Part shown: positions 1 to 7,141 of the stretch, piece by piece
Layout of the letters: each line of letters starts with the position of its first letter
Position numbering within the stretch: the stretch's first letter is position 1
Notes under the pieces: model-generated
Seen by the model: the letters and a program-made list of their open reading frames with translations, nothing else
The model's database searches: none
Told to the model about the DNA's origin: nothing
Program-made: the position numbers and the translations under genes
DNA from: Candidatus Rifleibacteriota bacterium
GTDB lineage: Bacteria; Muiribacteriota; Ozemobacteria; Ozemobacterales; Ozemobacteraceae
Length of the DNA stretch: 64,000 nt
NCBI GenBank assembly: GCA_024710355.1
Contig: JANJUX010000016.1
Location: 62,001 to 126,000, forward strand
Direction: 5' to 3'

Positions 1-852
1 CTTGTTCTTGCGAAACGAGTGCCCGCCGGCCATGTCGGAAAAGCCATCGAGGTGACAGCCATCCCAGACGCGCCGCCGCTCACCGCACTGCCGACTGTCG
101 GCATAAAAAAGATCGACGGTGCTGAAGCAGCTGCAGGTCACACACGAAGTGTTGCAGCGCCCGCAGGCAATACAGCGGCTGTCGTATTCTTCCCACATTT
201 TGTGATTGAACATTTCGGCCGGCATCGTCTCGACGGTCGGCAGTTCGACCTGCTTGTCATTACCGCTGACAAATTCAGGGGAAAAGCTGCCGGCGCGGCC
301 CTTCTGCCCGAACAGACCTGCGTAGCGATGATCTTTGACCTGCGCCGCAACCCGGTCGCCGGCAAAGCGCAGCGCCACTTCGTAGTTGTCGGTAGTGTTC
401 GATTTCATGCTGACGCAGAAACAATTCTCGAATGATTCACGACATTCGATCATGAAAAAATGCAGACGCTGGCGCCGCCGCTGGTAATAAGGGTCAGCCT
501 GGTCCCCGTTTTCGAGAAACATTTTGTCGAGGCGGGCAATGCCGTTGATATCACATGGCCGCAGCAGCACGATGATTTCGCCGTTCTCTTTAAGCTGCGG
601 CTGACTGAATTCGTGATCGTTAAAATGAAAAATCGTTTCATCGGCCGGAAAAACCAGCGATTTTGGCGACAGGCTGCTCTTCTCGGCCAGCTCGAGCTCG
701 TCCAATGACGCCAGTGGCGCATATCTGATCAGGTCGGTATCAGAAAAACGCCCGCGCCCGGCGAATCGCTTCGGGCCATAAATCTGATAAGTCTTCTGCA
801 GCTCGGCAAAGACGGCGGCAAATTCTTTCCGCGAATAATCGTATGCTGACAT
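1..852 (-). CDS. asrA: Anaerobic sulfite reductase subunit A, 5' part only
   Basis: The frame is open from an ATG at 852 to the window edge (284 codons), so the C-terminus is missing. AsrA is the Fe-S electron-transfer subunit that feeds electrons to the siroheme subunit AsrC in dissimilatory-type sulfite reduction to sulfide. Seen here: a ferredoxin-type cysteine cluster of the form CIACGRCNTSCVTC near residues 230-245, followed by a segment resembling the AsrA pattern (ERRRVW, then HLDGF). An upstream GGGAG 8-10 nt before the ATG supports this start. It lies 11 bp downstream of a ferritin-like gene on the same strand, probably one transcript. asrB and asrC would be expected beyond position 1 but cannot be seen. 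Confidence 0.85.
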   Translation of the reverse strand, partial: MSAYDYSRKEFAAVFAELQKTYQIYGPKRFAGRGRFSDTDLIRYAPLASLDELELAEKSSLSPKSLVFPADETIFHFNDHEFSQPQLKENGEIIVLLRPCDINGIARLDKMFLENGDQADPYYQRRRQRLHFFMIECRESFENCFCVSMKSNTTDNYEVALRFAGDRVAAQVKDHRYAGLFGQKGRAGSFSPEFVSGNDKQVELPTVETMPAEMFNHKMWEEYDSRCIACGRCNTSCVTCSCFSTVDLFYADSRQCGERRRVWDGCHLDGFSDMAGGHSFRKNK

Positions 853-863
853 CTGCTGCTCCC

Positions 864-1349
864 TTAACGGTTTCTGGCGCGCCAGGCAGTCAGAGCATCG
901 CTCAGTGCCTTGAAATGACCGACTTCTTCACCAATCAGGCGGTCAAGATCGGGTACCGATTTTTCGTTCAAAAGGCTGTATTTCACCGAGGTGTAGAAAA
1001 ACACCGAATTTTTCTCGATCAGCATGGCTTTTTCGAGTATTTCGGGGTAGGTATCGCCTTCTTCGATCTGGCATTCAGTCGATATGATACGGTCTGACGT
1101 CAGGGCCTGCAGGTAGGCGTCTGACTCTTCGTCAACTTCTGGCTGCCGCTCGTCGGAGCCCTTTTCGAATTCGGCAAGAATGTCGCTGAAATGCTTCGCA
1201 TGACCAGCTTCCATTTCGGCCAGCTGTGTCAGCAGGTTCATTTCGCTGCCTGATGCCATTTTGGCAGCATCTGCATAGAATCTGGCGCCGCGCATTTCAA
1301 GCTTAACAGCCGCCATCAACACGTCAAAGGTATTCAGTTTAATCTGCAT
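864..1349 (-). CDS. Ferritin-like di-iron (rubrerythrin-type) protein
   Basis: A 161-residue, mostly helical protein with the two half-site signature of the ferritin/rubrerythrin superfamily: Glu18, then E47-x-x-H50, then Glu112, then E142-x-x-H145. This predicts a four-helix bundle holding a di-iron centre. There are no rubredoxin-like cysteine pairs, so it is not a classical two-domain rubrerythrin. Members of this family typically act in peroxide or oxygen defence or iron handling. It is the first gene of a probable operon with asrA (11 bp gap), which fits protection of an oxygen-sensitive Fe-S/siroheme enzyme; that link is inference. Confidence 0.8.
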   Translation of the reverse strand: MQIKLNTFDVLMAAVKLEMRGARFYADAAKMASGSEMNLLTQLAEMEAGHAKHFSDILAEFEKGSDERQPEVDEESDAYLQALTSDRIISTECQIEEGDTYPEILEKAMLIEKNSVFFYTSVKYSLLNEKSVPDLDRLIGEEVGHFKALSDALTAWRARNR

Positions 1350-1379
1350 TCCTTACCCCCCGTTGTGAATCTCTTCACT

Positions 1380-1408
1380 ATTATGACACCCTTTTAGTAT
1401 TCTTTCAA
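1380..1408 (-). promoter_or_regulatory. Sigma70-type promoter for the ferritin-like/asrA operon
   Basis: Read on the minus strand: TTGAAA (1408-1403), a 17-bp spacer, and CATAAT (1385-1380), about 30 bp upstream of the start at 1349. The divergent gene at 1477 has a TATAAT at 1446-1451 on the plus strand with no clear -35 box. Both promoters share a short AT-rich intergenic region. Confidence 0.5.
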
Positions 1409-1476
1409 CAATTAAATTTAAAAAACTATTTTTAAAAAGTTGCAGTATAATTTGCATATTCAGAAGGAGAAATTCC

Positions 1477-2478
1477 ATGAAAAAACTTGCACTTATGTTT
1501 TTAATAGTATTTTTGGGCTCCTGCTTTTCTCTTCTGGCAGCTACACCGTTCACAGAAGACGCGGTGAAACCAGATGATTCAACCAACGTCGCCACCGGTG
1601 ACAAAAGCACCAAAGTCGACGACAAATTCCCGGTTGCCGGTACAATCGAAGCCGGCAGTCGCCTGCGCCTGCGCTCCTGGCCATGGGGCGTCGTTCTTGG
1701 CCTCTTCGAACCCGGCAGCTCAGTAACCGTTACCGGCGTTTCCGGTGAATTTTACCAGGTCGAAATCAATGGGCAGAAGGGCTACATGCACAAGAACTAT
1801 ATCTCGATCCCCGGCGCCCCCGCCTCCCAGGCAGAACCATACTACCCCGGCGACACCCGCAATGGCGGCCACCTGTCAATGAACGAAGGCAAAACTGCCT
1901 CCGAAGAAGGCGCAAAAAATAACTCCAGCTCCAGCTCCAACTCCAGCTCAAGTTCAAGCTCAAGCAGCTCTTCGAGCCCAGGCTCAGCCAATGACACCGG
2001 CGCCATCTCGAACTACAAGGGTGGCAAACTTTCACCCGCAGAATTCTCAAGAGTCTTCGGCCCGGTCGCCCGCGAAAATATGCGCAGAACCGGCGTGCCC
2101 GCTTCCGTAACCCTGGCTCAGGCAGCCCTCGAAACCGGCTGGGGCTCTTCAAGCATCGGCGATGCAAAAAACATGTTCGGTATCAAGGGCACTGGCCCCG
2201 CCGGTTCGATCAGAGTTTCGACGCAGGAATTCGTTAACGGCCGCATGATCACCATTCAGGATAATTTCCGCAAATACCACAGCTGGCAGGAATCGTTCGA
2301 CGACCACGCCAAGCTGCTGCAGAACTCGCGCTATGGCTATGCACTGCAGTATAAGAACAACCCCGACCGCTACGCTCAGGAAATCCATAAGGCCGGCTAT
2401 GCCACCGACCCGAACTACGCTTCAAAGCTGATTGGCATCATGAAAGCCAACAACTTCTACCAGTGGGATGTTAAATAA
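1477..2478 (+). CDS. Secreted SH3-domain glucosaminidase (peptidoglycan hydrolase)
   Basis: A 333-residue exported protein. Residues 1-22 form a signal peptide; LGSC near residue 16 could be a lipobox, but a type I signal is equally possible. Residues about 47-105 resemble a bacterial SH3 domain (a GSRLRLRSWP start and a GYMHKNYI end). Residues about 147-166 are an almost pure Ser linker. The C-terminal part from about 185 matches the FlgJ/LytG-type glucosaminidase family: GVPASVTLAQAALETGWG contains the catalytic-Glu region and NMFGIKG follows. The family cleaves N-acetylglucosaminyl bonds in peptidoglycan, so a role in wall remodelling is likely. An AGAAGGAGAA ribosome-binding site precedes the ATG. 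It is followed after 12 bp by another secreted-protein gene. Confidence 0.85.
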   Translation: MKKLALMFLIVFLGSCFSLLAATPFTEDAVKPDDSTNVATGDKSTKVDDKFPVAGTIEAGSRLRLRSWPWGVVLGLFEPGSSVTVTGVSGEFYQVEINGQKGYMHKNYISIPGAPASQAEPYYPGDTRNGGHLSMNEGKTASEEGAKNNSSSSSNSSSSSSSSSSSSPGSANDTGAISNYKGGKLSPAEFSRVFGPVARENMRRTGVPASVTLAQAALETGWGSSSIGDAKNMFGIKGTGPAGSIRVSTQEFVNGRMITIQDNFRKYHSWQESFDDHAKLLQNSRYGYALQYKNNPDRYAQEIHKAGYATDPNYASKLIGIMKANNFYQWDVK

Positions 2479-2490
2479 CGAGGTAAATCA

Positions 2491-3204
2491 ATGAAACGCA
2501 TACTTCTCTCTTCTCTTTTCGCAGCCGCCATGATGTACACCGCACCGGTGTTTGCCGACCTCGAAGTGCCCGGCGAAACCAACCCGGTTCTTTCTGAAAA
2601 CTCAATCGTTCTCAACGAAGCCAAACTCAGCGTGATCAAACGCATCGACCAGGGAACCGTCACCCTGAAAGTGCTCGGCGTCGACGGCAAAGAAATGTGG
2701 GCCTCGCTGCCCCTCGGTGAACAGGAAAAACTGTTCATCATCGACGGCGCTGCCAGCCCGCTCAGTGTCAAAGACCTGACCGGTGACGGCGTGCCCGAAA
2801 TCATTACTGCCGCCATGACCGGCCCCGAAACCAGCGCTCTCTACGTATTCAAATACGATGCCGCAGGCAAAAAGTTCGTCGGCATGAATTTTAAATACGA
2901 AAAAGAACAGCTGAGCCGCGATTTCATGGTTTCAGACATGTATCAGAAAAACGGCGAAGATATCGTCTTCATGCCAGAAAATCAGATTCGCGCCCTCGGC
3001 AAAATCTTTAATGAAGACGCTGGCCCGACCGCTGGCTTCTATTTCTTCAAGCTGACCGGCGACGAATTCGTCTGCTCAGAAATCACCCCGGTTCCGACCG
3101 ATGCCCCGGCCGACGCGCAATCTGAAGACGCTGGCGCTACTGCCTCCGCCACGACCGAAACCCCTGCTCCGTCCGCAACTGAATCCCCCGCAACCGGGAA
3201 CTGA
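2491..3204 (+). CDS. Secreted protein with FG-GAP/VCBS-like segment
   Basis: A 237-residue protein with a clear signal peptide (cleavage near residue 22, after APVFA). Around residues 91-103 it carries DLTGDGVPEI, the acidic turn typical of FG-GAP/VCBS-like beta-propeller blades, followed by a YVFKYD-type strand. The last 45 residues are a low-complexity Pro/Ala/Thr/Ser tail, as in surface or periplasmic linkers. No catalytic motif is recognisable. It sits 12 bp behind the glucosaminidase gene with its own GAGGTAAA site, so the two are probably co-transcribed and may act together at the cell wall. The function is unknown. Confidence 0.7.
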   Translation: MKRILLSSLFAAAMMYTAPVFADLEVPGETNPVLSENSIVLNEAKLSVIKRIDQGTVTLKVLGVDGKEMWASLPLGEQEKLFIIDGAASPLSVKDLTGDGVPEIITAAMTGPETSALYVFKYDAAGKKFVGMNFKYEKEQLSRDFMVSDMYQKNGEDIVFMPENQIRALGKIFNEDAGPTAGFYFFKLTGDEFVCSEITPVPTDAPADAQSEDAGATASATTETPAPSATESPATGN

Positions 3205-3213
3205 TAAAAAAAC

Positions 3214-3394
3214 GGCCCGCGCCTTTTGCCATAAAGGCCGGGCCGGCCGAACGGTTATAAAGTATTGTAAACCATCCCCAAGGCACGGGGAGAAGTCGGG
3301 ATTGCTTTTTCGTAAGCTTGTGACGAACGAAGTGAGGAATCGCTGGAGAAAAAGCAACCCGACTGATAGACCGGGCCGGCCGAACCGGTTATAA
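3214..3394. repeat. Short repeat-bounded palindromic element (REP/MITE-like)
   Basis: This non-coding interval holds nested repeats. First, a 12-bp stem (GGCCCG and GCCTTT, 3214-3226, with AAAGGC and CGGGCC, 3233-3244). Second, two direct copies of GGCCGAAC(C)GGTTATAAA, at about 3245-3261 and 3379-3395. Third, between them, an inverted repeat in which about 3294-3311 pairs with about 3348-3364, around an inner CGAACGAAGTGAGG motif. No ORF or tRNA was seen. The layout of direct repeats flanking an inverted repeat suggests a dispersed repeat element, but there is only one copy in this window. Confidence 0.45.
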
Positions 3395-3420
3395 ACTTAA
3401 AGCAAAAATACAAGTAAATT

Positions 3421-3457
3421 AAAAGCCCCCACTGGGTTGAACCAGTCGGGGGCTTTT
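3421..3457. terminator. Bidirectional intrinsic terminator
   Basis: AAAAGCCCCCACTGG (3421-3435) pairs with CCAGT(C)GGGGGCTTTT (3442-3457) around a 6-nt loop, with one bulged base. It has a T-tract on each strand. It lies between convergent genes ending at 3204 (+) and 3483 (-) and can serve both. Confidence 0.9.
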
Positions 3458-3482
3458 AATTTATTGCGTTCGGATTTACGGC

Positions 3483-4133
3483 TTATTCAGGAATCGCTAC
3501 GACAATGCCGTTCTGTTCGACGATTTTGAAACCGGCAACAGTTTCGGCCGAGTATTTGCCGTTTTCGCCGCTGACTTTAACGGCCCAGCGGTAGCGGTGA
3601 TCTTTTTTCAGGTAACCTTCATCAAAACCGATATGACCGTTGATGGTGGCAACTCTTTCCCAGACGGTTTTCTGTTCGGTGAGGTCGAAAAGAGTGACGG
3701 CAGCATAACGACTGTCGGTTTTCCAGGTGAAAATCGGTTTCAAAGTCGCGCCGACTTCAGAGAGGGCGAGAGCGGTCGGAGCTTCGGGCTTCTGAACCGA
3801 AGGCACATCACCGATCTTGAGCTCAACCTTGAGGTTGCCGGCCATTGGCACTTCGGGGTGTTTCGGCAGTCTGACCTTAACATAGTAGAAGGTCGGAGTC
3901 AGCATTTCGCGTTCGATGACCAGTTTGCCCATGCGCAGATCGAGGTTGCGGGCGACAAAAATTTTGCCCTGCATGGCGGCGGTTTCCGGCAGGTCGATAC
4001 GGTGTTCCCAGCTCTGAGCTGCTTCACCAATCTTCAGCTGATGAAAAAAGTTCTGCTCGATGGTCTGAGCCTGAGCTGCAAAAGCAACCAGAGACATGAA
4101 AAGAACCGCAATCAGCAAACTAATTTTTCGCAT
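3483..4133 (-). CDS. Exported protein of unknown function
   Basis: A 216-residue protein with a signal peptide (residues 1-22, ending AAQA). The mature part looks all-beta. Residues about 117-205 contain a fibronectin-III-like pattern (a Pro-rich entry, FTWKTDSRYAAVTLFD, then HRYRWAVKVSGENGKYS). No enzymatic motif is seen. The GAGGGGG ribosome-binding site sits 6-8 nt before the ATG. It ends at the shared bidirectional terminator and stands alone. It may be a periplasmic or surface binding protein, but this is not established. The 234 bp between it and the permease gene show no further gene. Confidence 0.65.
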   Translation of the reverse strand: MRKISLLIAVLFMSLVAFAAQAQTIEQNFFHQLKIGEAAQSWEHRIDLPETAAMQGKIFVARNLDLRMGKLVIEREMLTPTFYYVKVRLPKHPEVPMAGNLKVELKIGDVPSVQKPEAPTALALSEVGATLKPIFTWKTDSRYAAVTLFDLTEQKTVWERVATINGHIGFDEGYLKKDHRYRWAVKVSGENGKYSAETVAGFKIVEQNGIVVAIPE

Positions 4134-4367
4134 TTAAAGCCCCCTCTTGTATAAAAAACTACCATGTAAGTTTACGTCTGCACGCGGCAACGCAGAAAGG
4201 TATTTTTAATACAAATCTCCGGCAAGGGTGAGCGCCGGGCAAAAAAATTCTGCACCCGGCCGGGGTTACATTTTTTATGCAATCGCATATTACAAACAAA
4301 AACCTGGGCAGAAACCCATTGTATAACATCGATCGGCCAGGCTGGCACCAGTATGCCATTTAGGGCA

Positions 4368-5798
4368 TTATTCAATCTCGGGGCGCATGCTGACGTCGGC
4401 GGGTTTTTCCTGGAGGTATTCGGCGGGGCTGCCGGGCAGGGCAAAGTTGAGAACTATGGCTGTCAGACCGCCCGAAATGATTCCTGAACTCAGCATTCCA
4501 TGCAGAGATTGTGGCAGTGCCTTTACCAGCGCCGGCTCAAAACTGACACCCAGACCTGCTGCCATTGAAACAGCCAGAATGAGCGTACCGCGTCTGTCGA
4601 TATGCTGCGTTGCGATGATTCTGATGCCAGAAGCGGCAACGGTGCCAAACATAAGAAAAGTTGCACCACCGAGCACAGGCGCCGGCATCAGGGTAGCCAG
4701 CCCCGAAAAATACGGAATCAAACCAAGAATTGTAAGAAAACCGGCGACAAAATAGCCGACATGGCGGCTTGCAACACCAGTCAGCTGAATAATGCCGTTA
4801 TTCTGGCTGAAAGTCGTGTTCGGGAAAGTATTGAACACCGCGGCCAGCAGCGAGTTGAAGCCATCCGCAAAAACACCACCGGTGACCCTTTCCAGATAGA
4901 CATCGCCCTCAAGCGGTTCGCCCGAAACCAGCGAAGTTGCGGTAATATCACCGATGGTTTCGACCAGAGTAACGAGGTACAGCAATGCAATGCCAAGAAA
5001 CACCGAAATATCAAAGTCGAAGCCGTATTTGAAAGGAGTCGGAAGCATCACCCAGTCTGAAACCGGTATAGCGCTGAGATCGACCTTGCCGCCGATTGCA
5101 GCGATAGCATAGCCAAAAACCAGACCGACAAATATCGAGCTCATGCGAATCCAGCGGTTGTTGAGGCTGTTGAAAATCAGAATCGTCGCGACAACGATAA
5201 AGGCCAGCAGCAGGTTGTTCTGAATTACCGAAGCCGGAACACTGCCATTCAGAAAACCGTCAATGGCCGGCTGCCCACCGGCACAGCTCTTTACCGCTGA
5301 GCTGATGAGAGTCATACCGATAAGCGTCACGACAATGCCACACACCAGAGGCGTGATAAGAAGACGCAGGGGTTTGATAAAGCGACTGCAGATCATTTCA
5401 ATGAATGAACCAACGAAACACAAACCGAATAACAGCGGCAGTGCCGACTCTGGCGAATTGCCGGCACCGATGTGGCTTTTTCCGGCGGCGATGAGAACGC
5501 CGATAAATGCAAAACTGGTACCCTGAATGCTTAACAAGCCCGATCCGACGAAGCCGATTTTCTTAACCTGAATGAAGGTGGCAACCCCCGAAACCAGCAG
5601 CGACATGCTGACAATATAGCTGGTGTCTGCGGCATTGATGCCGAGTACGCTGCAGATAATCAGGGCCGGTGTCATTATCGAGACGACAATCGCCATCAGA
5701 TGCTGTAATGCCGCGAAAATAGCCTCTCCAAGCGGCGGCCGGTCGTGCAGACCATAAATCAGACTAGCCTTGATCGCTTCACGGTTCTGACTGCTCAT
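4368..5798 (-). CDS. NCS2-family xanthine/uracil-type nucleobase permease
   Basis: A 476-residue polytopic membrane protein with about 14 hydrophobic segments, the usual size of nucleobase:cation symporter-2 (NAT/NCS2) proteins. The family signature is present as QNNGIIQLTG, followed by VASRHVG. PVLGGATFLMFGTVAASGIRI matches the xanthine permease branch (XanP/XanQ) better than UraA. It imports purines, probably xanthine, with protons at the inner membrane. The start at 5798 has an AGGAAA site. An imperfect stem (5816-5822 with 5842-5848) lies in the leader. No purine-riboswitch core was recognised in the 415 bp upstream. Confidence 0.85.
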   Translation of the reverse strand: MSSQNREAIKASLIYGLHDRPPLGEAIFAALQHLMAIVVSIMTPALIICSVLGINAADTSYIVSMSLLVSGVATFIQVKKIGFVGSGLLSIQGTSFAFIGVLIAAGKSHIGAGNSPESALPLLFGLCFVGSFIEMICSRFIKPLRLLITPLVCGIVVTLIGMTLISSAVKSCAGGQPAIDGFLNGSVPASVIQNNLLLAFIVVATILIFNSLNNRWIRMSSIFVGLVFGYAIAAIGGKVDLSAIPVSDWVMLPTPFKYGFDFDISVFLGIALLYLVTLVETIGDITATSLVSGEPLEGDVYLERVTGGVFADGFNSLLAAVFNTFPNTTFSQNNGIIQLTGVASRHVGYFVAGFLTILGLIPYFSGLATLMPAPVLGGATFLMFGTVAASGIRIIATQHIDRRGTLILAVSMAAGLGVSFEPALVKALPQSLHGMLSSGIISGGLTAIVLNFALPGSPAEYLQEKPADVSMRPEIE

Positions 5799-6064
5799 AT
5801 TATTTCCTGTTTCATGTAAAATTCTCTTAACTCAGAAGAAGATTTTACCATGTCAGCCGATCACCGGCCGCAGAAATCTTTCGAATCGTGCTGTGACTAG
5901 AAATTTTCGTTACCAGTGGCCGAATTTCTTTTTATATGAATCAGAATCCTCGCAAATCTGGCAGTCCAGTAGCCTCAAAACGCGCTCTATAAGGGGCAAA
6001 TCACAACCAATAGTTCATAATCTGAAATACGGGTGTCCAGACCCTTAAAAACCTGCATCATGAC

Positions 6065-6093
6065 TTGACAAAAAAAAAAATCGCGGTTATGAT
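6065..6093 (+). promoter_or_regulatory. Near-consensus sigma70 promoter of the RRM gene
   Basis: TTGACA (6065-6070), a 17-bp spacer that begins with ten A residues, and TATGAT (6088-6093). This is the best promoter match in the window. It predicts a transcript starting near 6100 and a leader of about 110 nt before the ATG at 6214. The rest of the 5799-6213 gap holds the permease leader and no gene. Confidence 0.75.
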
Positions 6094-6099
6094 CTATTT

Positions 6100-6213
6100 G
6101 TTCTGCAAACCAGCCTGGTTTGTGGCTGTAAACCGGTTTCTCTGGTGGTTTTTCCGGTTTGTGGCCAGTTCGCGAAACCACCCCGGACATCACGCCTTTA
6201 AGGATTTTTCTGA
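6100..6213 (+). promoter_or_regulatory. Structured 5' leader of the RNA-binding protein mRNA
   Basis: The leader has a 7-bp hairpin CAAACCA-GCC-TGGTTTG near 6106-6122. A GGTGGTTT element near 6142 can pair with AAACCACC near 6174-6182. Several GGTTT repeats allow alternative pairings. There is no U-run, so it is not a terminator. Long structured leaders are known in cold-shock and glycine-rich RNA-binding protein mRNAs; a thermosensitive or autoregulatory role here is inference. Confidence 0.4.
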
Positions 6214-6609
6214 ATGAACATTTACGTTGGTAACCTGCCCTACAGTGCAACCGAAGAACAGCTCAAAAACATGTTTGGTCAGTACGGTGAAGTAACGAGC
6301 GCGAGCATCATCAAAGATCGCGATACCGGCAGATCAAAAGGTTTCGGGTTTGTTGAAATGCCTGACAATTCAGCCGCTGAAGCAGCCATCCAGGCTCTGA
6401 ATGAAGCAGACATGAACGGTCGCAACCTCAAAATCAACCAGGCTCGCCCCAAAGAAGCCCGCAGCGACAGCAGACCCCGCGGTGGCGATCGCGGCGGTTA
6501 TCGCAGCGACAACAGAGGCGACAGAGGTGGTCGCGGTGGTTACAACGATCGCGATGATTATGACGATAAAGGCGACCGCGGCTATCGCGGTGGCAGAGAT
6601 CGCTATTAA
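6214..6609 (+). CDS. Glycine/arginine-rich RRM RNA-binding protein
   Basis: A 131-residue protein. Residues 1-80 form one RNA-recognition motif with RNP2 (IYVGNL, residues 3-8) and RNP1 (KGFGFVEM, about 42-49). Residues about 82-131 are an RGG/RGY/DRGG-rich basic tail, the arrangement of bacterial (mainly cyanobacterial and proteobacterial) Rbp proteins. It binds single-stranded RNA, probably in cold or stress adaptation or RNA turnover. An AAGGA site precedes the ATG. A strong promoter, a structured leader and its own terminator indicate an abundant, monocistronic transcript. Confidence 0.92.
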   Translation: MNIYVGNLPYSATEEQLKNMFGQYGEVTSASIIKDRDTGRSKGFGFVEMPDNSAAEAAIQALNEADMNGRNLKINQARPKEARSDSRPRGGDRGGYRSDNRGDRGGRGGYNDRDDYDDKGDRGYRGGRDRY

Positions 6610-6624
6610 TCCAGCTCAAACTGG

Positions 6625-6654
6625 CCGCCCCGCCGCAAGGCAGGGCGGTTTTTT
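6625..6654 (+). terminator. Intrinsic terminator after the RRM gene
   Basis: CCGCCC (6625-6630) pairs with GGGCGG (6643-6648), with an inner GCC-GCAA-GGC stem, followed by six T. The stop codon of the convergent GNAT gene lies inside the T-tract. Confidence 0.85.
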
Positions 6655-7108
6655 ATTTTAACACATATACCATTTCGCGGTGCACAATCCCGGCTTCGAT
6701 AAATTCATCACCAAACGCCACGAAACCCATTGCTGCATACCAGTCTTCAACCTGCCTCTGGGCATGAATGAGTATCTGTCGGCAGCCGGACTTGCTCTGC
6801 GCCTGCCGCAGCAGCTCTGCCACGATCACGTTGCCCAGCCCGAGGCCACGAAACTCTTTTAAAACCGCAACTCGCCCAAGTCGCATTGTCGCCTGCTCCT
6901 TCGGGTCAGGGAAAATGCGCCCGGTACCCGCAGGTTTGCCGTCAATCTGCAACAACACATGCGTGGCAACCGCGTCAAACTCATCACGTTCGAGCTCGAC
7001 CGGCACCCGCTGTTCTTCAACAAAAACCGCGGTACGAATCTGCATGGCCTGCGAAAATTCTGATGCCAGGCCGAAGAAACTCGCAATGGCAATTTCAGAT
7101 TGCTTCAT
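6653..7108 (-). CDS. GNAT-family N-acetyltransferase
   Basis: A 151-residue single-domain acetyltransferase. The acetyl-CoA binding motif A is seen as RLGRVAVLKEFRGLGLG (about residues 76-92), with the R-G-x-G-x-G loop. Downstream DWYAAMGFVAFGDEF is the usual motif B region. Overall similarity is to the YjcF/ElaA-like group, whose substrates are mostly unknown. It is convergent with the RRM gene and lies 33 bp upstream of the nhaC-like stop codon on the same strand. No substrate can be assigned. Confidence 0.8.
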   Translation of the reverse strand: MKQSEIAIASFFGLASEFSQAMQIRTAVFVEEQRVPVELERDEFDAVATHVLLQIDGKPAGTGRIFPDPKEQATMRLGRVAVLKEFRGLGLGNVIVAELLRQAQSKSGCRQILIHAQRQVEDWYAAMGFVAFGDEFIEAGIVHREMVYVLK

Positions 7109-7141
7109 TTTCAGACTCCATTCTCAAGATGCCGCAACCTT

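Noticed and set aside
1..435. Plus-strand frame at the window start
   Set aside because: It is antisense to the Fe-S cluster region of asrA and shows no protein family features.
5799..6060. A purine or xanthine riboswitch before the NCS2 permease
   Set aside because: The conserved purine-aptamer core was looked for and not found; only an imperfect stem near 5816-5848 is present.
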